49,361 nt of DNA. Origin: Pseudomonadota bacterium. Lineage in GTDB: Bacteria > Pseudomonadota > Alphaproteobacteria > Rhizobiales > Xanthobacteraceae. The stretch covers positions 1 to 49,361 of the forward strand of contig JAFAFP010000244.1 in NCBI GenBank assembly GCA_023423415.1, given 5' to 3'. Shown here piece after piece: positions 1-9,259 of this stretch. Every line of letters starts with the position of its first letter. The first letter of the stretch is position 1. Under the pieces are notes generated by a model. It saw nothing but the letters and a program-made list of their open reading frames with translations. It had not been told where the DNA came from and searched no databases. The translations under genes and the position numbers were made by a program.

Positions 1-2153
1 ACCTTGCGCACGCGGTTGATACGGCGCTCGGCATTGGTGAAGGTGCCGTCCTTCTCCAGGAAAGTAGAGCCTGGCAGGAAGACGTGGGCGTAGCGCGCGG
101 TCTCGTTGAGGAACAGGTCGTGCACCACCACGCATTCCATCGCCGCCAGACCCGCGGACACATGCTTGGTATCGGGATCGGACTGCAGAATGTCCTCGCC
201 CTGGATGTAGATGCCCTTGAACGTGCCCTCGACCGCGGCGTCGAGCATGTTGGGGATGCGCAGCCCGGGTTCGTTGTCCAGCTTCACGCCCCAAAGGCTC
301 TCATAGATCTCGCGTGTCGCATCGCCGGAGATGTGGCGATAGCCCGCAAGCTCGTTCGGGAACGAGCCCATGTCGCAGGCGCCCTGCACGTTGTTCTGGC
401 CGCGCAGCGGATTCACGCCGACGCCTGCGCGACCGATATTGCCGGTGCACATGGCGAGGTTGGCGATCGCCATCACCGTGGTCGAGCCCTGGCTGTGCTC
501 GGTGACGCCGAGACCATAATAGATCGCCGCGTTGCCGCCGGTGGCGTAAAGGCGCGCCGCCTCGCGAATGGTCTGCGCCGGAACACCCGAGAGCTTCGAC
601 ACCTCTTCCGGGCTATGGCGCGGATCGGCCACGAACTCGGCCCAGTGCTGAAATTCCTCCCAGTCGCAGCGCTCGCGGATGAACGCCTCATCGAACAGGC
701 CTTCGGGGACTATGACATGCGCCAGCGAGGTGACGACCGCGACGTTGGTGCCGGGCAACAATGCGAGATGATGCGCGTCCTCGATATGCGCGGACTGCAC
801 CATCTCGATGCGGCGCGGATCGATGACGATCAGCTTGGCGCCCTGGCGAATGCGCTTCTTCAGCCGCGATGCGAACACCGGATGCGCCGAGGCCGGATTG
901 GCGCCGATGATCAACGCAACGTCGGTCTCCTCGACCGAGTCGAAGTTCTGCGTACCGGCCGAGGTGCCGAAAGCCTGGCCGAGGCCATAGCCGGTCGGCG
1001 AATGGCATACGCGTGCGCAGGTATCGACGTTGTTGTTGCCGAAGCCGGCGCGGATCAGCTTCTGGACGAGGAAGGTCTCCTCGTTGGTGCAGCGTGACGA
1101 GGTGATGCCGCCGACGGAATTCTTACCGTATTTCGCCTGAATGCGCTTGAACTCGGAGGCGGCGTAACCGATCGCCTCGTCCCAGCTCACCTCGCGCCAC
1201 GGCTCGTGGATGCTGGAGCGGATCATCGGATTGAGGATCCGCTCCCTGTGGGTCGCATAGCCCCAGGCGAAACGGCCTTTCACGCAGGAATGACCGCGGT
1301 TCGCTTCACCGTCCTTGTACGGCACCATGCGCACCAGCTCTTCACCGCGCATCTCGGCCTTGAAGGCGCAGCCGACACCGCAATAGGCGCAGGTGGTCAC
1401 CACCGAATGCTCGGGCTTACCGATCTCGATGACCTTCTTCTCGTTCAGTGTCGCGGTCGGGCAGGCCTGCACGCAGGCACCGCAGGACACGCATTCCGAA
1501 CCCAAAAAACTCTCATTCATGCCGGGCGACACGCGGCTGTCGAAGCCGCGACCCGAAATCGTCAGCGCGAAGGTGCCCTGCACTTCCTCGCAGGCGCGCA
1601 CACAGCGCGAACAGACGATGCATTTCGAGGGATCGTAGGTGAAGTACGGATTGGATTCGTCCTTCGCCAGCCAGTTCGCATTGGCGACACCATCCGTCTT
1701 GGCAAAGACATGGTTTTCGCCTTCATAGCCGTACAGCACGTCGCGCAGGCCGACCGCACCGGCCATGTCCTGCAATTCGCAATCGCCGTTGGCCGAGCAG
1801 GTCAGGCAGTCGAGCGGGTGATCGGAGATATAAAGCTCCATCACGCCCTTGCGCAGTTTCTGCAGGCGGTTCGTTTGCGTCTTGACCACCATGCCCGGCG
1901 CGACCGGCGTGGTGCAGGAGGCCGGCGTCCCGGCACGGCCCTCGATCTCGACCAGACAGAGACGGCAGGAGCCATAGGCATCGAGCATGTCGGTGGCGCA
2001 AAGCTTCGGGATCTGCGTCCCCATCTCCATCGCCGCGCGCATGATCGAGGTGCCTTCCGGCACCGTCACCTGATGCGCATCGATGGTCAGGGTGACCATC
2101 TTCTCGGTCTTCGGGCGGGGCGTGCCGTAATCGATCTCATGAACGAGCGACAT
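1..2153 (-). CDS. fdsA: NAD-dependent formate dehydrogenase, alpha (catalytic) subunit, C-terminus cut by window edge
   Basis: Catalytic subunit of a cytoplasmic molybdenum (or tungsten) formate dehydrogenase that oxidises formate to CO2 and passes electrons through FdsB/FdsG to NAD+. About 717 residues are present. The N-terminal iron-sulfur region resembles NuoG: 2Fe-2S cysteines 52, 63, 66 and 80; a His-Cys3 site (H112, C116, C119, C125); two 4Fe-4S clusters (C178-C188 and C221-C231). The bis-MGD domain follows, with its own cluster starting CAYCGVGC at about 255. The metal ligand is a cysteine at about residue 383 (motif RVCHSPTGYGLG), so this is a Cys and not a selenocysteine enzyme. The ATG at 2153 has AAAGGAG six bases upstream. 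It follows fdsB by 11 bases. Any fdsC/fdsD genes would lie outside the window. Confidence 0.96.
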   Translation of the reverse strand, partial: MSLVHEIDYGTPRPKTEKMVTLTIDAHQVTVPEGTSIMRAAMEMGTQIPKLCATDMLDAYGSCRLCLVEIEGRAGTPASCTTPVAPGMVVKTQTNRLQKLRKGVMELYISDHPLDCLTCSANGDCELQDMAGAVGLRDVLYGYEGENHVFAKTDGVANANWLAKDESNPYFTYDPSKCIVCSRCVRACEEVQGTFALTISGRGFDSRVSPGMNESFLGSECVSCGACVQACPTATLNEKKVIEIGKPEHSVVTTCAYCGVGCAFKAEMRGEELVRMVPYKDGEANRGHSCVKGRFAWGYATHRERILNPMIRSSIHEPWREVSWDEAIGYAASEFKRIQAKYGKNSVGGITSSRCTNEETFLVQKLIRAGFGNNNVDTCARVCHSPTGYGLGQAFGTSAGTQNFDSVEETDVALIIGANPASAHPVFASRLKKRIRQGAKLIVIDPRRIEMVQSAHIEDAHHLALLPGTNVAVVTSLAHVIVPEGLFDEAFIRERCDWEEFQHWAEFVADPRHSPEEVSKLSGVPAQTIREAARLYATGGNAAIYYGLGVTEHSQGSTTVMAIANLAMCTGNIGRAGVGVNPLRGQNNVQGACDMGSFPNELAGYRHISGDATREIYESLWGVKLDNEPGLRIPNMLDAAVEGTFKGIYIQGEDILQSDPDTKHVSAGLAAMECVVVHDLFLNETARYAHVFLPGSTFLEKDGTFTNAERRINRVRK

Positions 2154-2164
2154 GATCGTCTCCT

Positions 2165-3724
2165 TTATTCCGCGGCTTCAAGGCGCGTGGGCGCCGCGCC
2201 GAAATCTTCAGGGAAATGGTTCAGCGCGCTCATCACCGGATAGGGCGTGAAGCCTCCGAGCGCGCAGAGCGAACCGAACTTCATGGTGTTGCAGAGATCT
2301 TCCAGCACGGTCAGGTTTTCGGCGCGCTTCTCGTTCCTGACGATGCGATCGATGGTTTCGACACCGCGGGTCGAGCCGATGCGGCAGGGCGTGCACTTGC
2401 CGCAGGATTCGATGGCGCAGAACTCCATCGCGAACCGCGCCTGCTTCGCCATATCGACACTGTCATCGAACACGACGATGCCGCCATGACCGATCAAACC
2501 GTCGCGCGCGGCAAAGGCTTCGTAATCGAACGGCGTATCGAACATCGACGGCGGGAAATAGGCGCCGAGCGGACCGCCGACCTGCACCGCCCGCACCGGG
2601 CGGCTGCTGGCGGTGCCGCCGCCGATCTCCTCGACCAGTTCGCCGAGCGTGATGCCGAAGGCAACTTCGAACAGGCCGCCATGCCTGATGTTGCCGGCGA
2701 GCTGGATCGGCATCGTACCGCGCGAGCGGCCCATGCCGAAGTCCTTGTAGAAGGCCGCGCCCTTGTCGAGCACGATCGGCACGGTCGCGAGCGACAGCAC
2801 GTTGTTGATGACGGTCGGCTTGCCGAACAAGCCGTGATGTGCCGGCAGCGGCGGCTTGGCGCGCACCAGCGCGCGCTTGCCTTCCAGACTTTCCAGCAGC
2901 GAGGTCTCCTCGCCGCAGACATAGGCGCCGGCGCCGGACCGCACTTCGAGATCGAACACATAATCCGAGCCGGCGATCGACTTGCCGAGCATGCGGCCAC
3001 GCCGAGCCACTGCGATGGCTTCATTCAGCGCTGCAATGGCGTGGGGATATTCGGACCGGACGTAGATATAGCCCTTGGTGGCGCCGACGGCGATGCCGGC
3101 AATTGTCATGCCTTCGATCAGGACGAACGGATCGCCCTCCATGATCATGCGGTCGGCAAAGGTGCCGCTGTCGCCCTCATCCGCATTGCAGACGATATAT
3201 TTCTGCGGCGCGATGGTCTGCGCCACCGTGCGCCACTTGATGCCGGTCGGAAAGCCGGCGCCGCCGCGGCCGCGCAGGCCGGACTGGAACACTTCCTCGA
3301 CAATGGCTTCGGGCCCAATGGCCAGTGCGCGTTCGAGTCCGCGATAACCGCCATGCGCCCGATAATCGTCGAGCGAAACCGGATCGGTGATGCCACAACG
3401 CGCGAACGTCAGACGGGTCTGGCGCTTCAGCCAAGGAATGTCGTCGGTGGGACCAAGGCAGAGCCGATGCGCACCGCCATCCAGCATGCCGGCGTCGAGA
3501 AGCTCGTCGATGTCGCCGGCATCGACCGGTCCATATGCGACGCGGCCCTTCGCCGTTGCGACCTCGACCATCGGCTCGAGCCAGTAAAGCCCGCGCGAGC
3601 CGTTGCGGACGATCTCGATCGAGAGGCCGCGCTGCTTTGCAGCCCTCTCCAGCGCAACCGTAACCTCATCGGCGCCGACGGCGACCGCGCCCGCATCGCG
3701 CGGAATGAAAATGCGAATGCTCAT
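2165..3724 (-). CDS. fdsB: NAD-dependent formate dehydrogenase, beta subunit (NuoF-like, FMN/NAD binding)
   Basis: Diaphorase subunit, 519 residues, homologous to NuoF/HoxF. An N-terminal thioredoxin-like segment (about 1-120) precedes the flavoprotein domain. Seen motifs: GRGGAGFPTG (about 152-161, NADH site), NADEGDSGTF (about 180-189, FMN site) and a 4Fe-4S motif CGKCTPC from 441 with a distal Cys in SLCALGG at about 487. The frame is open further upstream to 3829, but the start at 3724 is preferred: it gives MSIRIFIPRD, and its ATG overlaps the fdsG stop as ATGA, a sign of translational coupling. Downstream, fdsA follows after 11 bases. Confidence 0.96.
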   Translation of the reverse strand: MSIRIFIPRDAGAVAVGADEVTVALERAAKQRGLSIEIVRNGSRGLYWLEPMVEVATAKGRVAYGPVDAGDIDELLDAGMLDGGAHRLCLGPTDDIPWLKRQTRLTFARCGITDPVSLDDYRAHGGYRGLERALAIGPEAIVEEVFQSGLRGRGGAGFPTGIKWRTVAQTIAPQKYIVCNADEGDSGTFADRMIMEGDPFVLIEGMTIAGIAVGATKGYIYVRSEYPHAIAALNEAIAVARRGRMLGKSIAGSDYVFDLEVRSGAGAYVCGEETSLLESLEGKRALVRAKPPLPAHHGLFGKPTVINNVLSLATVPIVLDKGAAFYKDFGMGRSRGTMPIQLAGNIRHGGLFEVAFGITLGELVEEIGGGTASSRPVRAVQVGGPLGAYFPPSMFDTPFDYEAFAARDGLIGHGGIVVFDDSVDMAKQARFAMEFCAIESCGKCTPCRIGSTRGVETIDRIVRNEKRAENLTVLEDLCNTMKFGSLCALGGFTPYPVMSALNHFPEDFGAAPTRLEAAE

Positions 3725-4194
3725 CGCTGCGCCTCCGCAACCAGTGAATCCATCCGCTTTTCGTTGAGGCGGCCAACTACGCGACCATCCAGCATGGCCG
3801 ACGGCGCCATCGCGCACAGACCAAGGCAATAGATCGGCTCGAATGTCACGCGGCCATCGGCTGTGGTATCGCCAAGCGACACACCGAGCTTCGTTTCGGC
3901 GCGCGCGATCAGCGCATCGCAGCCCATCGACTGGCAGGCCTCGGCACGGCAGACTTTCAGAACATGCCGTCCGGCAGGCGCGCGCCGGAAGTCATGATAG
4001 AAGGTGATGACGCCGTGCACCTCGGCCCGCGATAGATTGAGTTTATCGGCAATCAGCGGCGCGGCATCTTCGGGGACACAACCAAATGTGTCCTGAAATG
4101 CATGCAAAATCGGCAGCAGCGGGCCTTCGCGATCCGTCAATTCCGCGATGATGGCTGAGGCACGATCGACATTCCAAGGTTCGAATACCGGCAC
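3721..4194 (-). CDS. fdsG: NAD-dependent formate dehydrogenase, gamma subunit (NuoE-like 2Fe-2S protein)
   Basis: Small 2Fe-2S subunit, 157 residues, of the thioredoxin-like NuoE family. It relays electrons within the diaphorase part of the formate dehydrogenase. The cluster ligands are visible as C82, C87 (CRAEAC), C123 and C127 (CLGLC). First gene of fdsGBA; its stop overlaps the fdsB start. The 140-base gap to the LysR gene upstream should hold the operon promoter. It contains a run of short AT-rich motifs around 4250-4290 but no box I can assign firmly. Confidence 0.95.
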   Translation of the reverse strand: MPVFEPWNVDRASAIIAELTDREGPLLPILHAFQDTFGCVPEDAAPLIADKLNLSRAEVHGVITFYHDFRRAPAGRHVLKVCRAEACQSMGCDALIARAETKLGVSLGDTTADGRVTFEPIYCLGLCAMAPSAMLDGRVVGRLNEKRMDSLVAEAQR

Positions 4195-4334
4195 TACTTC
4201 CGCTTTCTCTGCACATCAGAATGCGCAAAAAACTAGCTGAAAGCCGTGCTTAATCAATGCAGTGGGCACAATGGTTCGATTAAGAAACCCAATTGGCGGC
4301 GCGATAGCCAGACGCAATGAATAGATCGCGACCG

Positions 4335-5273
4335 TTAATTCACGTTGCCAAATGCGGCGAGACGCTGGTTCGTGGATGGCAGCGACAATACGCCGGCCAG
4401 CTGACGCGCTTCGGTGATCAGCGCTCCGATCAGCGGCGTTGTGACCTGGCGTTCCGGAATGACCAGGCCCACCGCATGGGTGGCGGCGGGTTCAACGATC
4501 GGAATCGATCGGATGCTGTCGGTCAAACCCAGTGTATCGGCGAGCTTGGCCGGCATGATGCTGGCCCATTGCCCCGTGCGCACATGGGCGAACAGCACGA
4601 TCATTGAATTCGATTCGAGCGTCGGCGAAGGCTCGACACCGGCGGTGCGCAACAGCTTGTCGATGATGCGACGGTTCTGCATCGTCGGCGTCAAGAGACA
4701 AAGCGGCACCTTGCCGACTTCGGCCCAGGTCACCTGATCGCGGTTTCCAAGCGCGCCGTGCGGGGATGTAAGGAGTCTGTATTCTTCCTCATACAGCGGC
4801 ACCGTGCTGACCCGCCCCAACGGCTCATTATCGAGATACGTGATGCCGGCATCGACCTCGAGATTGTCGATCATGCTCAGCACTTCGATCGAGGTTTGCG
4901 AAAGGATGCTGAACTTCACCTCCGGATGCTTGGCGCGATAAGGCGTCGTCAGCATCGCGCTCATCGCCAATGCGGTCGGGATCGCCGCGATCCGAAGATG
5001 TCCAGACAGACCGCGCTTGAGCGCTTCGACGTCCTGATGCAAGGCCCGCGTATCGGCGACGATGCGCCGGGCCCATTCGAGCACACGCTCGCCCTCCGGC
5101 GTGAAGCCGCGAAACCGCGCCCCGCCCCGCTGCACCAGCAGCACCCCGAACGAATCTTCCAGCGTCCTGATCGCGATCGACAACGTTGGCTGACTGACAC
5201 CGCGGATTTCGGCGGCCCGGCCAAAATGGCGTTCACGGGCCAAAGCGATGAGGTATTCGAGTTTTTCAATCAT
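4335..5273 (-). CDS. LysR-family transcriptional regulator, likely regulator of the fds operon
   Basis: 312-residue LysR-type regulator. The winged-helix DNA-binding domain is at residues 1-60 (MIEKLEYLIALARERHFG, then the helix VSQPTLSIAIRTLE). A substrate-binding-like effector domain occupies about 90-300. The frame is open to an ATG at 5306, but the start at 5273 matches the usual N-terminus of the family and has AAGGAG about 14 bases upstream, so either start is possible. It lies directly upstream of fdsG on the same strand. LysR genes commonly accompany fds operons, so control by formate or oxyanion status is a reasonable inference, not something the sequence proves. Confidence 0.9.
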   Translation of the reverse strand: MIEKLEYLIALARERHFGRAAEIRGVSQPTLSIAIRTLEDSFGVLLVQRGGARFRGFTPEGERVLEWARRIVADTRALHQDVEALKRGLSGHLRIAAIPTALAMSAMLTTPYRAKHPEVKFSILSQTSIEVLSMIDNLEVDAGITYLDNEPLGRVSTVPLYEEEYRLLTSPHGALGNRDQVTWAEVGKVPLCLLTPTMQNRRIIDKLLRTAGVEPSPTLESNSMIVLFAHVRTGQWASIMPAKLADTLGLTDSIRSIPIVEPAATHAVGLVIPERQVTTPLIGALITEARQLAGVLSLPSTNQRLAAFGNVN

Positions 5274-5598
5274 GAAGAATGAGAAATCTCCTTGGGGCGA
5301 GCCCATAGATAACTTCCGCGCTAAGGCTGCAAGCGTCCGATTGAAATTGAACGATTGAGAAATGCTATGATGGCAGGGAGTGCAATAGCCCCATGCTATG
5401 GATGTTCATCCCTCCGCGACGCGATGCCTAATGGCAGCGCCTTTGCAGACGTCGAAATTCACGATTCCGGCGTGTTCCGCGCCAGACAGGGGCGTTGTCG
5501 TGAATATTATGCAGGGAGCTTCACGTCAGCGTGGCGACCATATTGATGTGTAGAGCTAAAAGTTTGGATTGCTTTGGGACGAGTCCGGCATTTCTAAC
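5274..5598. other. Intergenic region between two LysR genes, no gene recognised
   Basis: 325 bases. GATTGA occurs at about 5339 and again at about 5353, upstream of the LysR gene that ends at 4335; these could be part of its own operator. A short plus-strand frame (5355-5546) has no ribosome site, family resemblance or convincing composition, and was not called. Confidence 0.5.
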
Positions 5599-6456
5599 TC
5601 ACACGCATCCGATCGTCTTCACCACCTTATGTAGGCCCGCCAGGGCCGGCTCGATAACGGCGCGATCGGCTGTTTCGGAGTAAAGGACGTAAGCGGGATA
5701 GACGATCTCCGGCGCATCGCGCACCAACTGCAACTGGCCCGTCGCCAGATAGGGGGTAACTGCTCCGCGCCGGAAATATCCTCGTCCGCCCGCCCTGAGC
5801 AGGTAGTTCAAGGCGAGGGGACCGAGATCGATGAACAGACCCGGTTCATAGGCCATGTGGAGACCGGCGCGCTGCTGCGCGGCAAACTGCGGTCCCCAAT
5901 CGACATAAATAAATTCGTCCGGCGTGGCGCCGTCATCCGGTGCCAGAGAATTTCTCACCAGCACTAGCGTTTCCTCGAGCAGCAGTTCGATTTGAAAACC
6001 TTGCTCAAGGCGAGGCGAATACACGATAGCAAGATCAAGGATACCGGATCTAATGAAATCCATCAGTTGCTCCGGGAGAGCGACCTTCGCTCGTACGGCG
6101 ATGTCCTTGTGAGCTTGTCGCATCCAGACAAGCCAGTCGATCAATAGCGGATTCCAGAGACTGAGCTCGCCGCCGATCGCAACGATCCCGCGATGGCCCG
6201 GCGGCAGCGCGATCTGATGGCGCGCCCGCTCCCATACCTGCACAAGCGTCAACGCATAGTTCTGGAAATCATCGCCGGCGGCGGTGAGATGGGCACCGCT
6301 CTTGTTCCGCACGAACAGCTGGCGTCCGAGTTCTTCCTCGAGCGCTTTTATGCGTGCGCTCACTGTCGTTTGGGTCACGTTCAGGCGCTCTGCGGCGCGC
6401 ACGAAGCTGCCGGTTCGAATGATTTCCAGAAATGTCCGGGCTCGATCGATATCCAT
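5599..6456 (-). CDS. LysR-family transcriptional regulator
   Basis: 285-residue LysR regulator. The N-terminal winged helix (MDIDRARTFLEIIRTGSF, then VTQTTVSARIKALEEELG) is followed by an effector-binding domain. The start at 6456 is the first ATG in frame; the frame continues to a TTG at 6477. It is divergent from the 98-residue membrane protein and orphan oxidase subunit I that begin at 6646. That arrangement is typical of a regulator controlling its divergent neighbour, but the ligand is unknown. Confidence 0.9.
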   Translation of the reverse strand: MDIDRARTFLEIIRTGSFVRAAERLNVTQTTVSARIKALEEELGRQLFVRNKSGAHLTAAGDDFQNYALTLVQVWERARHQIALPPGHRGIVAIGGELSLWNPLLIDWLVWMRQAHKDIAVRAKVALPEQLMDFIRSGILDLAIVYSPRLEQGFQIELLLEETLVLVRNSLAPDDGATPDEFIYVDWGPQFAAQQRAGLHMAYEPGLFIDLGPLALNYLLRAGGRGYFRRGAVTPYLATGQLQLVRDAPEIVYPAYVLYSETADRAVIEPALAGLHKVVKTIGCV

Positions 6457-6645
6457 TGCACGACCATTTAAGTGCAAAAGTTTTCATATGATCTAACATT
6501 TAATTTCGTTTGGCCCAAATTCACCGGCCGACCTATTCTTCTCTTTAGCGGGCCGAACGCAGCGTGTGCCGGAAGGCCGCCATCGAAATCCGCGCAGCGG
6601 ATAAGCCCCGATCCGATTGGCCGCCTCCGCAGAAAGGAGAATGAC

Positions 6646-6942
6646 ATGCCTCCCAACGCCGAACCGGACGTACGACAGCTTGCGCTCAACGAGACGCAAG
6701 AGGTGCTCCGGCGATTTTTCATTCGCTCCTTGTTTGTGCTTTTTCTCCCGTTCTTCCTGCAGATCGAGTTCTGGCCGACCGTCACGATGCTGATGTTCGT
6801 CGGCGGCTTCAGTTGCACATGGGTTGCGATCCTCAGAGAGGAATCCGTGCTCGGTCCTTCCTTGACCTACTGGGATGAAGCGGCTGGCCACTACGGCATC
6901 TTCTTTCTTTTGTCGGCGGCGAACAAAGGGGTCGCGGCATAA
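6646..6942 (+). CDS. Small hypothetical membrane protein upstream of cytochrome oxidase subunit I
   Basis: 98 residues. The start is chosen at 6646 because AAAGGAGA lies about 7 bases upstream; the longer in-frame extension to 6472 has no such site. A hydrophilic N-terminus (about 25 residues) precedes two hydrophobic segments (RSLFVLFLPFFLQIEFW and TVTMLMFVGGFSCTWVAIL) and a shorter one near the C-terminus. No family recognised. Its position 176 bases before the subunit I gene, on the same strand, suggests an accessory or assembly role for that oxidase. This is inference only. Confidence 0.7.
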   Translation: MPPNAEPDVRQLALNETQEVLRRFFIRSLFVLFLPFFLQIEFWPTVTMLMFVGGFSCTWVAILREESVLGPSLTYWDEAAGHYGIFFLLSAANKGVAA

Positions 6943-7118
6943 CCATGTTGCGGTTTTGAAGATGGCACGGAGTCCTGTTAACTCCGGCGAGGCCTGACCC
7001 CGCTGCAACTTCACTCATGAATGAAGGTACGCGGGCAACGGCGGCTGCAAAGCGCGTCTGAATGTTGTGCGCCAAAAATTTCGGACGCGTGGTCGATGGT
7101 ACGTGAGGAGAACGCGAC

Positions 7119-8714
7119 ATGGAAGCGGCGGTTGTGTCATCCGGCAGTCATGATCCCCACGGCTGGCGGCGCTGGCTGTTCTCCACAAATCACAAGGATA
7201 TCGGAACGCTGTATCTCATCTTCTCCTTCATGGCCGGTCTCGTCGGCCTGGGTCTTTCGGTCGCGATGCGTATCGAACTGCAGGAGCCGGGCATTCAAAT
7301 ATTTGCCGATGCCCAACGCTACAATGTCATGGTGACGGCGCATGGCCTGATCATGATCTTTTTTACACTGATGCCGGCGTTGATTGGCGGATTCGGCAAC
7401 TGGCTCATCCCGCTGATGATCGGCGCGCCCGATATGGCATTCCCGAGATTGAACAACATCTCGTTCTGGCTTCTTCCGTCTTCCTTCGTTCTTTTTATTG
7501 TGTCGATGTTCGTCGAAGGCGCTGCCGGCACCCCCGGCTTCGGCGGTGGATGGACCATGTATCCGCCTCTGTCATCCATCGGCCATCCCGGGCCGGCGAT
7601 GGACTTCGTCATTCTCTCGCTGCACATCGCTGGCGCGTCGTCGATCCTGGGTGCGATCAATTTTATCACCACGATCTTCAATATGCGCGCGCCCGGCATG
7701 ACCTTGCACAAGATGCCGCTGTTCGCCTGGGCCATGCTGGTGACCGCATTTATGCTGCTGATGTCGCTGCCGGTTCTTGCGGGCGCGATCACAATGGTGC
7801 TGACGGACCGTAATTTCGGCACGACATTCTTCGACCCGGCCGGTGGCGGCGATCCGCTTCTGTATCAGCATCTGTTCTGGTTCTTCGGTCACCCGGAGGT
7901 TTACATCATGATCTTGCCGGGCTTCGGGATCATCAGCCAGATCGTCGCGACATTCAGCCGGAAGCCCGTGTTCGGTTACCTCGGCATGGCCTATGCCATG
8001 GTCGCGATCGGGATCATCGGTTTCCTGGTTTGGGCGCACCACATGTTCACGGTCGGAATGAGCTCTTCAACGCAAGCCTATTTCACGGCCGCAAGCATGG
8101 TGATCGCGGTGCCGACCGGCGTGAAGGTGTTTTCGTGGATCGCAACGATGTGGGGCGGTTCGATCGATCTGCGCACGCCGATGCTCTGGGCGCTCGGCTT
8201 CGTTTTTCTGTTTACGATCGGTGGCGTGACCGGTGTCGTGCTCGCAAATGCCGGAATCGATATCGTCCTGCAAGACACCTACTATGTCATCGGGCACTTC
8301 CACTATGTCCTGTCACTCGGCGCGGTTTTTGCGATCTTTGCCGGATGGTATTTCTGGTTTCCGAAGATCACTGGCTATCTCTACGACGAGGCGGTCGGCA
8401 AACTACATTTCTGGGTCACCTTTATCGGCGTGAACATTCTCTTCTTTCCGCATCACTTTCTGGGACTGGCGGGAATGCCGAGACGCTATGTCGATTATCC
8501 GGACGCTTTCTCAGGATGGAATTTTTTATCCTCCATTGGAGCCTATATCACTGCAGGAGGCGTTCTCATCTTCGTCTATGGGGTTGTACGCGCGTTCATG
8601 CGCGGCGCGCCTGCCGTTGCCAATCCGTGGGGGCGCGGTGCAACGACCCTGGAATGGACGCTCTCATCGCCACCGCCATTTCATCAGTTCGAGAAGCTGC
8701 CTCTCATTCATTGA
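7119..8714 (+). CDS. ctaD: Cytochrome c oxidase subunit I (aa3 type, A1 family), stand-alone copy
   Basis: 531 residues, multi-pass inner-membrane protein of the heme-copper oxidase superfamily. Ligands are seen: H75 and H395 (low-spin heme a), H393 (heme a3), and H258, H307 and H308 (CuB), with Y262 in GHPEVY for the His-Tyr crosslink. The D-channel Asp (D105 in GAPDMAFPR), the K-channel Lys (K336 in PTGVKVFSW) and E260 are retained, so it should be a proton-pumping A1 enzyme. The ATG at 7119 follows GAGGAG. No subunit II, III or assembly gene adjoins it, which is unusual for ctaD. The complete coxMNOP-type operon 15 kb away has its own subunit I. Confidence 0.96.
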   Translation: MEAAVVSSGSHDPHGWRRWLFSTNHKDIGTLYLIFSFMAGLVGLGLSVAMRIELQEPGIQIFADAQRYNVMVTAHGLIMIFFTLMPALIGGFGNWLIPLMIGAPDMAFPRLNNISFWLLPSSFVLFIVSMFVEGAAGTPGFGGGWTMYPPLSSIGHPGPAMDFVILSLHIAGASSILGAINFITTIFNMRAPGMTLHKMPLFAWAMLVTAFMLLMSLPVLAGAITMVLTDRNFGTTFFDPAGGGDPLLYQHLFWFFGHPEVYIMILPGFGIISQIVATFSRKPVFGYLGMAYAMVAIGIIGFLVWAHHMFTVGMSSSTQAYFTAASMVIAVPTGVKVFSWIATMWGGSIDLRTPMLWALGFVFLFTIGGVTGVVLANAGIDIVLQDTYYVIGHFHYVLSLGAVFAIFAGWYFWFPKITGYLYDEAVGKLHFWVTFIGVNILFFPHHFLGLAGMPRRYVDYPDAFSGWNFLSSIGAYITAGGVLIFVYGVVRAFMRGAPAVANPWGRGATTLEWTLSSPPPFHQFEKLPLIH

Positions 8715-8737
8715 ATTCACCGATCGGATTTCAAGAA

Positions 8738-9175
8738 ATGGACGGACATCTCTTGCTTGAGGACTGGCATGGTGCACTCGCGAGGGCGTTGCTCCGAAGC
8801 GGGGGCGACGCGATCATCGCTTGCGATAGCGATGGTTTCATCCGGTTCTGGAATCCGGGCTCCGTCCGGATATTCGGATACACGGAAGACGAGGCGGTCG
8901 GTCACTCGCTCGACATCATCATCCCGGAACGGATGCGCGCTCGCCATTGGCATGGTTACCGGACAATGATGAGCAGCGGTCAAAGCCGCTACAGCGGTGG
9001 AGACGTGCTGGCTGTGCCGGCCCTGCGTAAGGATGGTTCGCAATTGTCGGTGGAATTTACAATCATGATCCTGAAAGGGGCCCACGGCGACATTCGTGGT
9101 CTCGGTGCTGTGATGCGGGACGTGACGGCACGGTTTGATGAGATCAAAGCGCTGCGGCGGCAATTGCGGCCATAA
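8738..9175 (+). CDS. Single PAS-domain protein downstream of orphan oxidase subunit I
   Basis: 145 residues, consisting almost entirely of one PAS domain. It starts AIIACDSDGFIRFWNP (about 25-40), continues FGYTEDEAVG, then IIPERMRARHWHGY, and ends with the PAC-like RDVTARFDEIKALRRQL. No kinase, HTH or GGDEF domain follows. It begins 23 bases after ctaD, so it is probably co-transcribed. His70 in RARH sits where FixL and DosP heme-PAS domains have the proximal heme ligand, but the same stretch is common in non-heme PAS domains. A sensor partner acting in trans is a reasonable guess. Confidence 0.8.
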   Translation: MDGHLLLEDWHGALARALLRSGGDAIIACDSDGFIRFWNPGSVRIFGYTEDEAVGHSLDIIIPERMRARHWHGYRTMMSSGQSRYSGGDVLAVPALRKDGSQLSVEFTIMILKGAHGDIRGLGAVMRDVTARFDEIKALRRQLRP

Positions 9176-9259
9176 GATTTCGCGCTCGAAACTGCTCGTT
9201 GTTCCGCTTGCCAGCCCTCATGCATGCAGTCGTTATCGACGACCTCTCGCCTACGCACA

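Noticed and set aside
84..2243. Two long plus-strand frames (337 and 345 codons) opposite fdsA
   Set aside because: Antisense shadows of fdsA, whose domains and cofactor ligands are clear on the minus strand.
2216..3832. 538-codon open frame on the plus strand opposite fdsB
   Set aside because: Exactly antisense to fdsB, with arginine/alanine/histidine-rich composition typical of GC-rich shadow frames and no recognisable domain.
4268..4290. GGTTCGATTAAG resembling a tRNA T-loop
   Set aside because: No acceptor, D or anticodon stem can be built around it; isolated similarity.
5355..5546. 63-codon plus-strand frame between the two LysR genes
   Set aside because: No ribosome site, no resemblance, composition unlike neighbouring genes.
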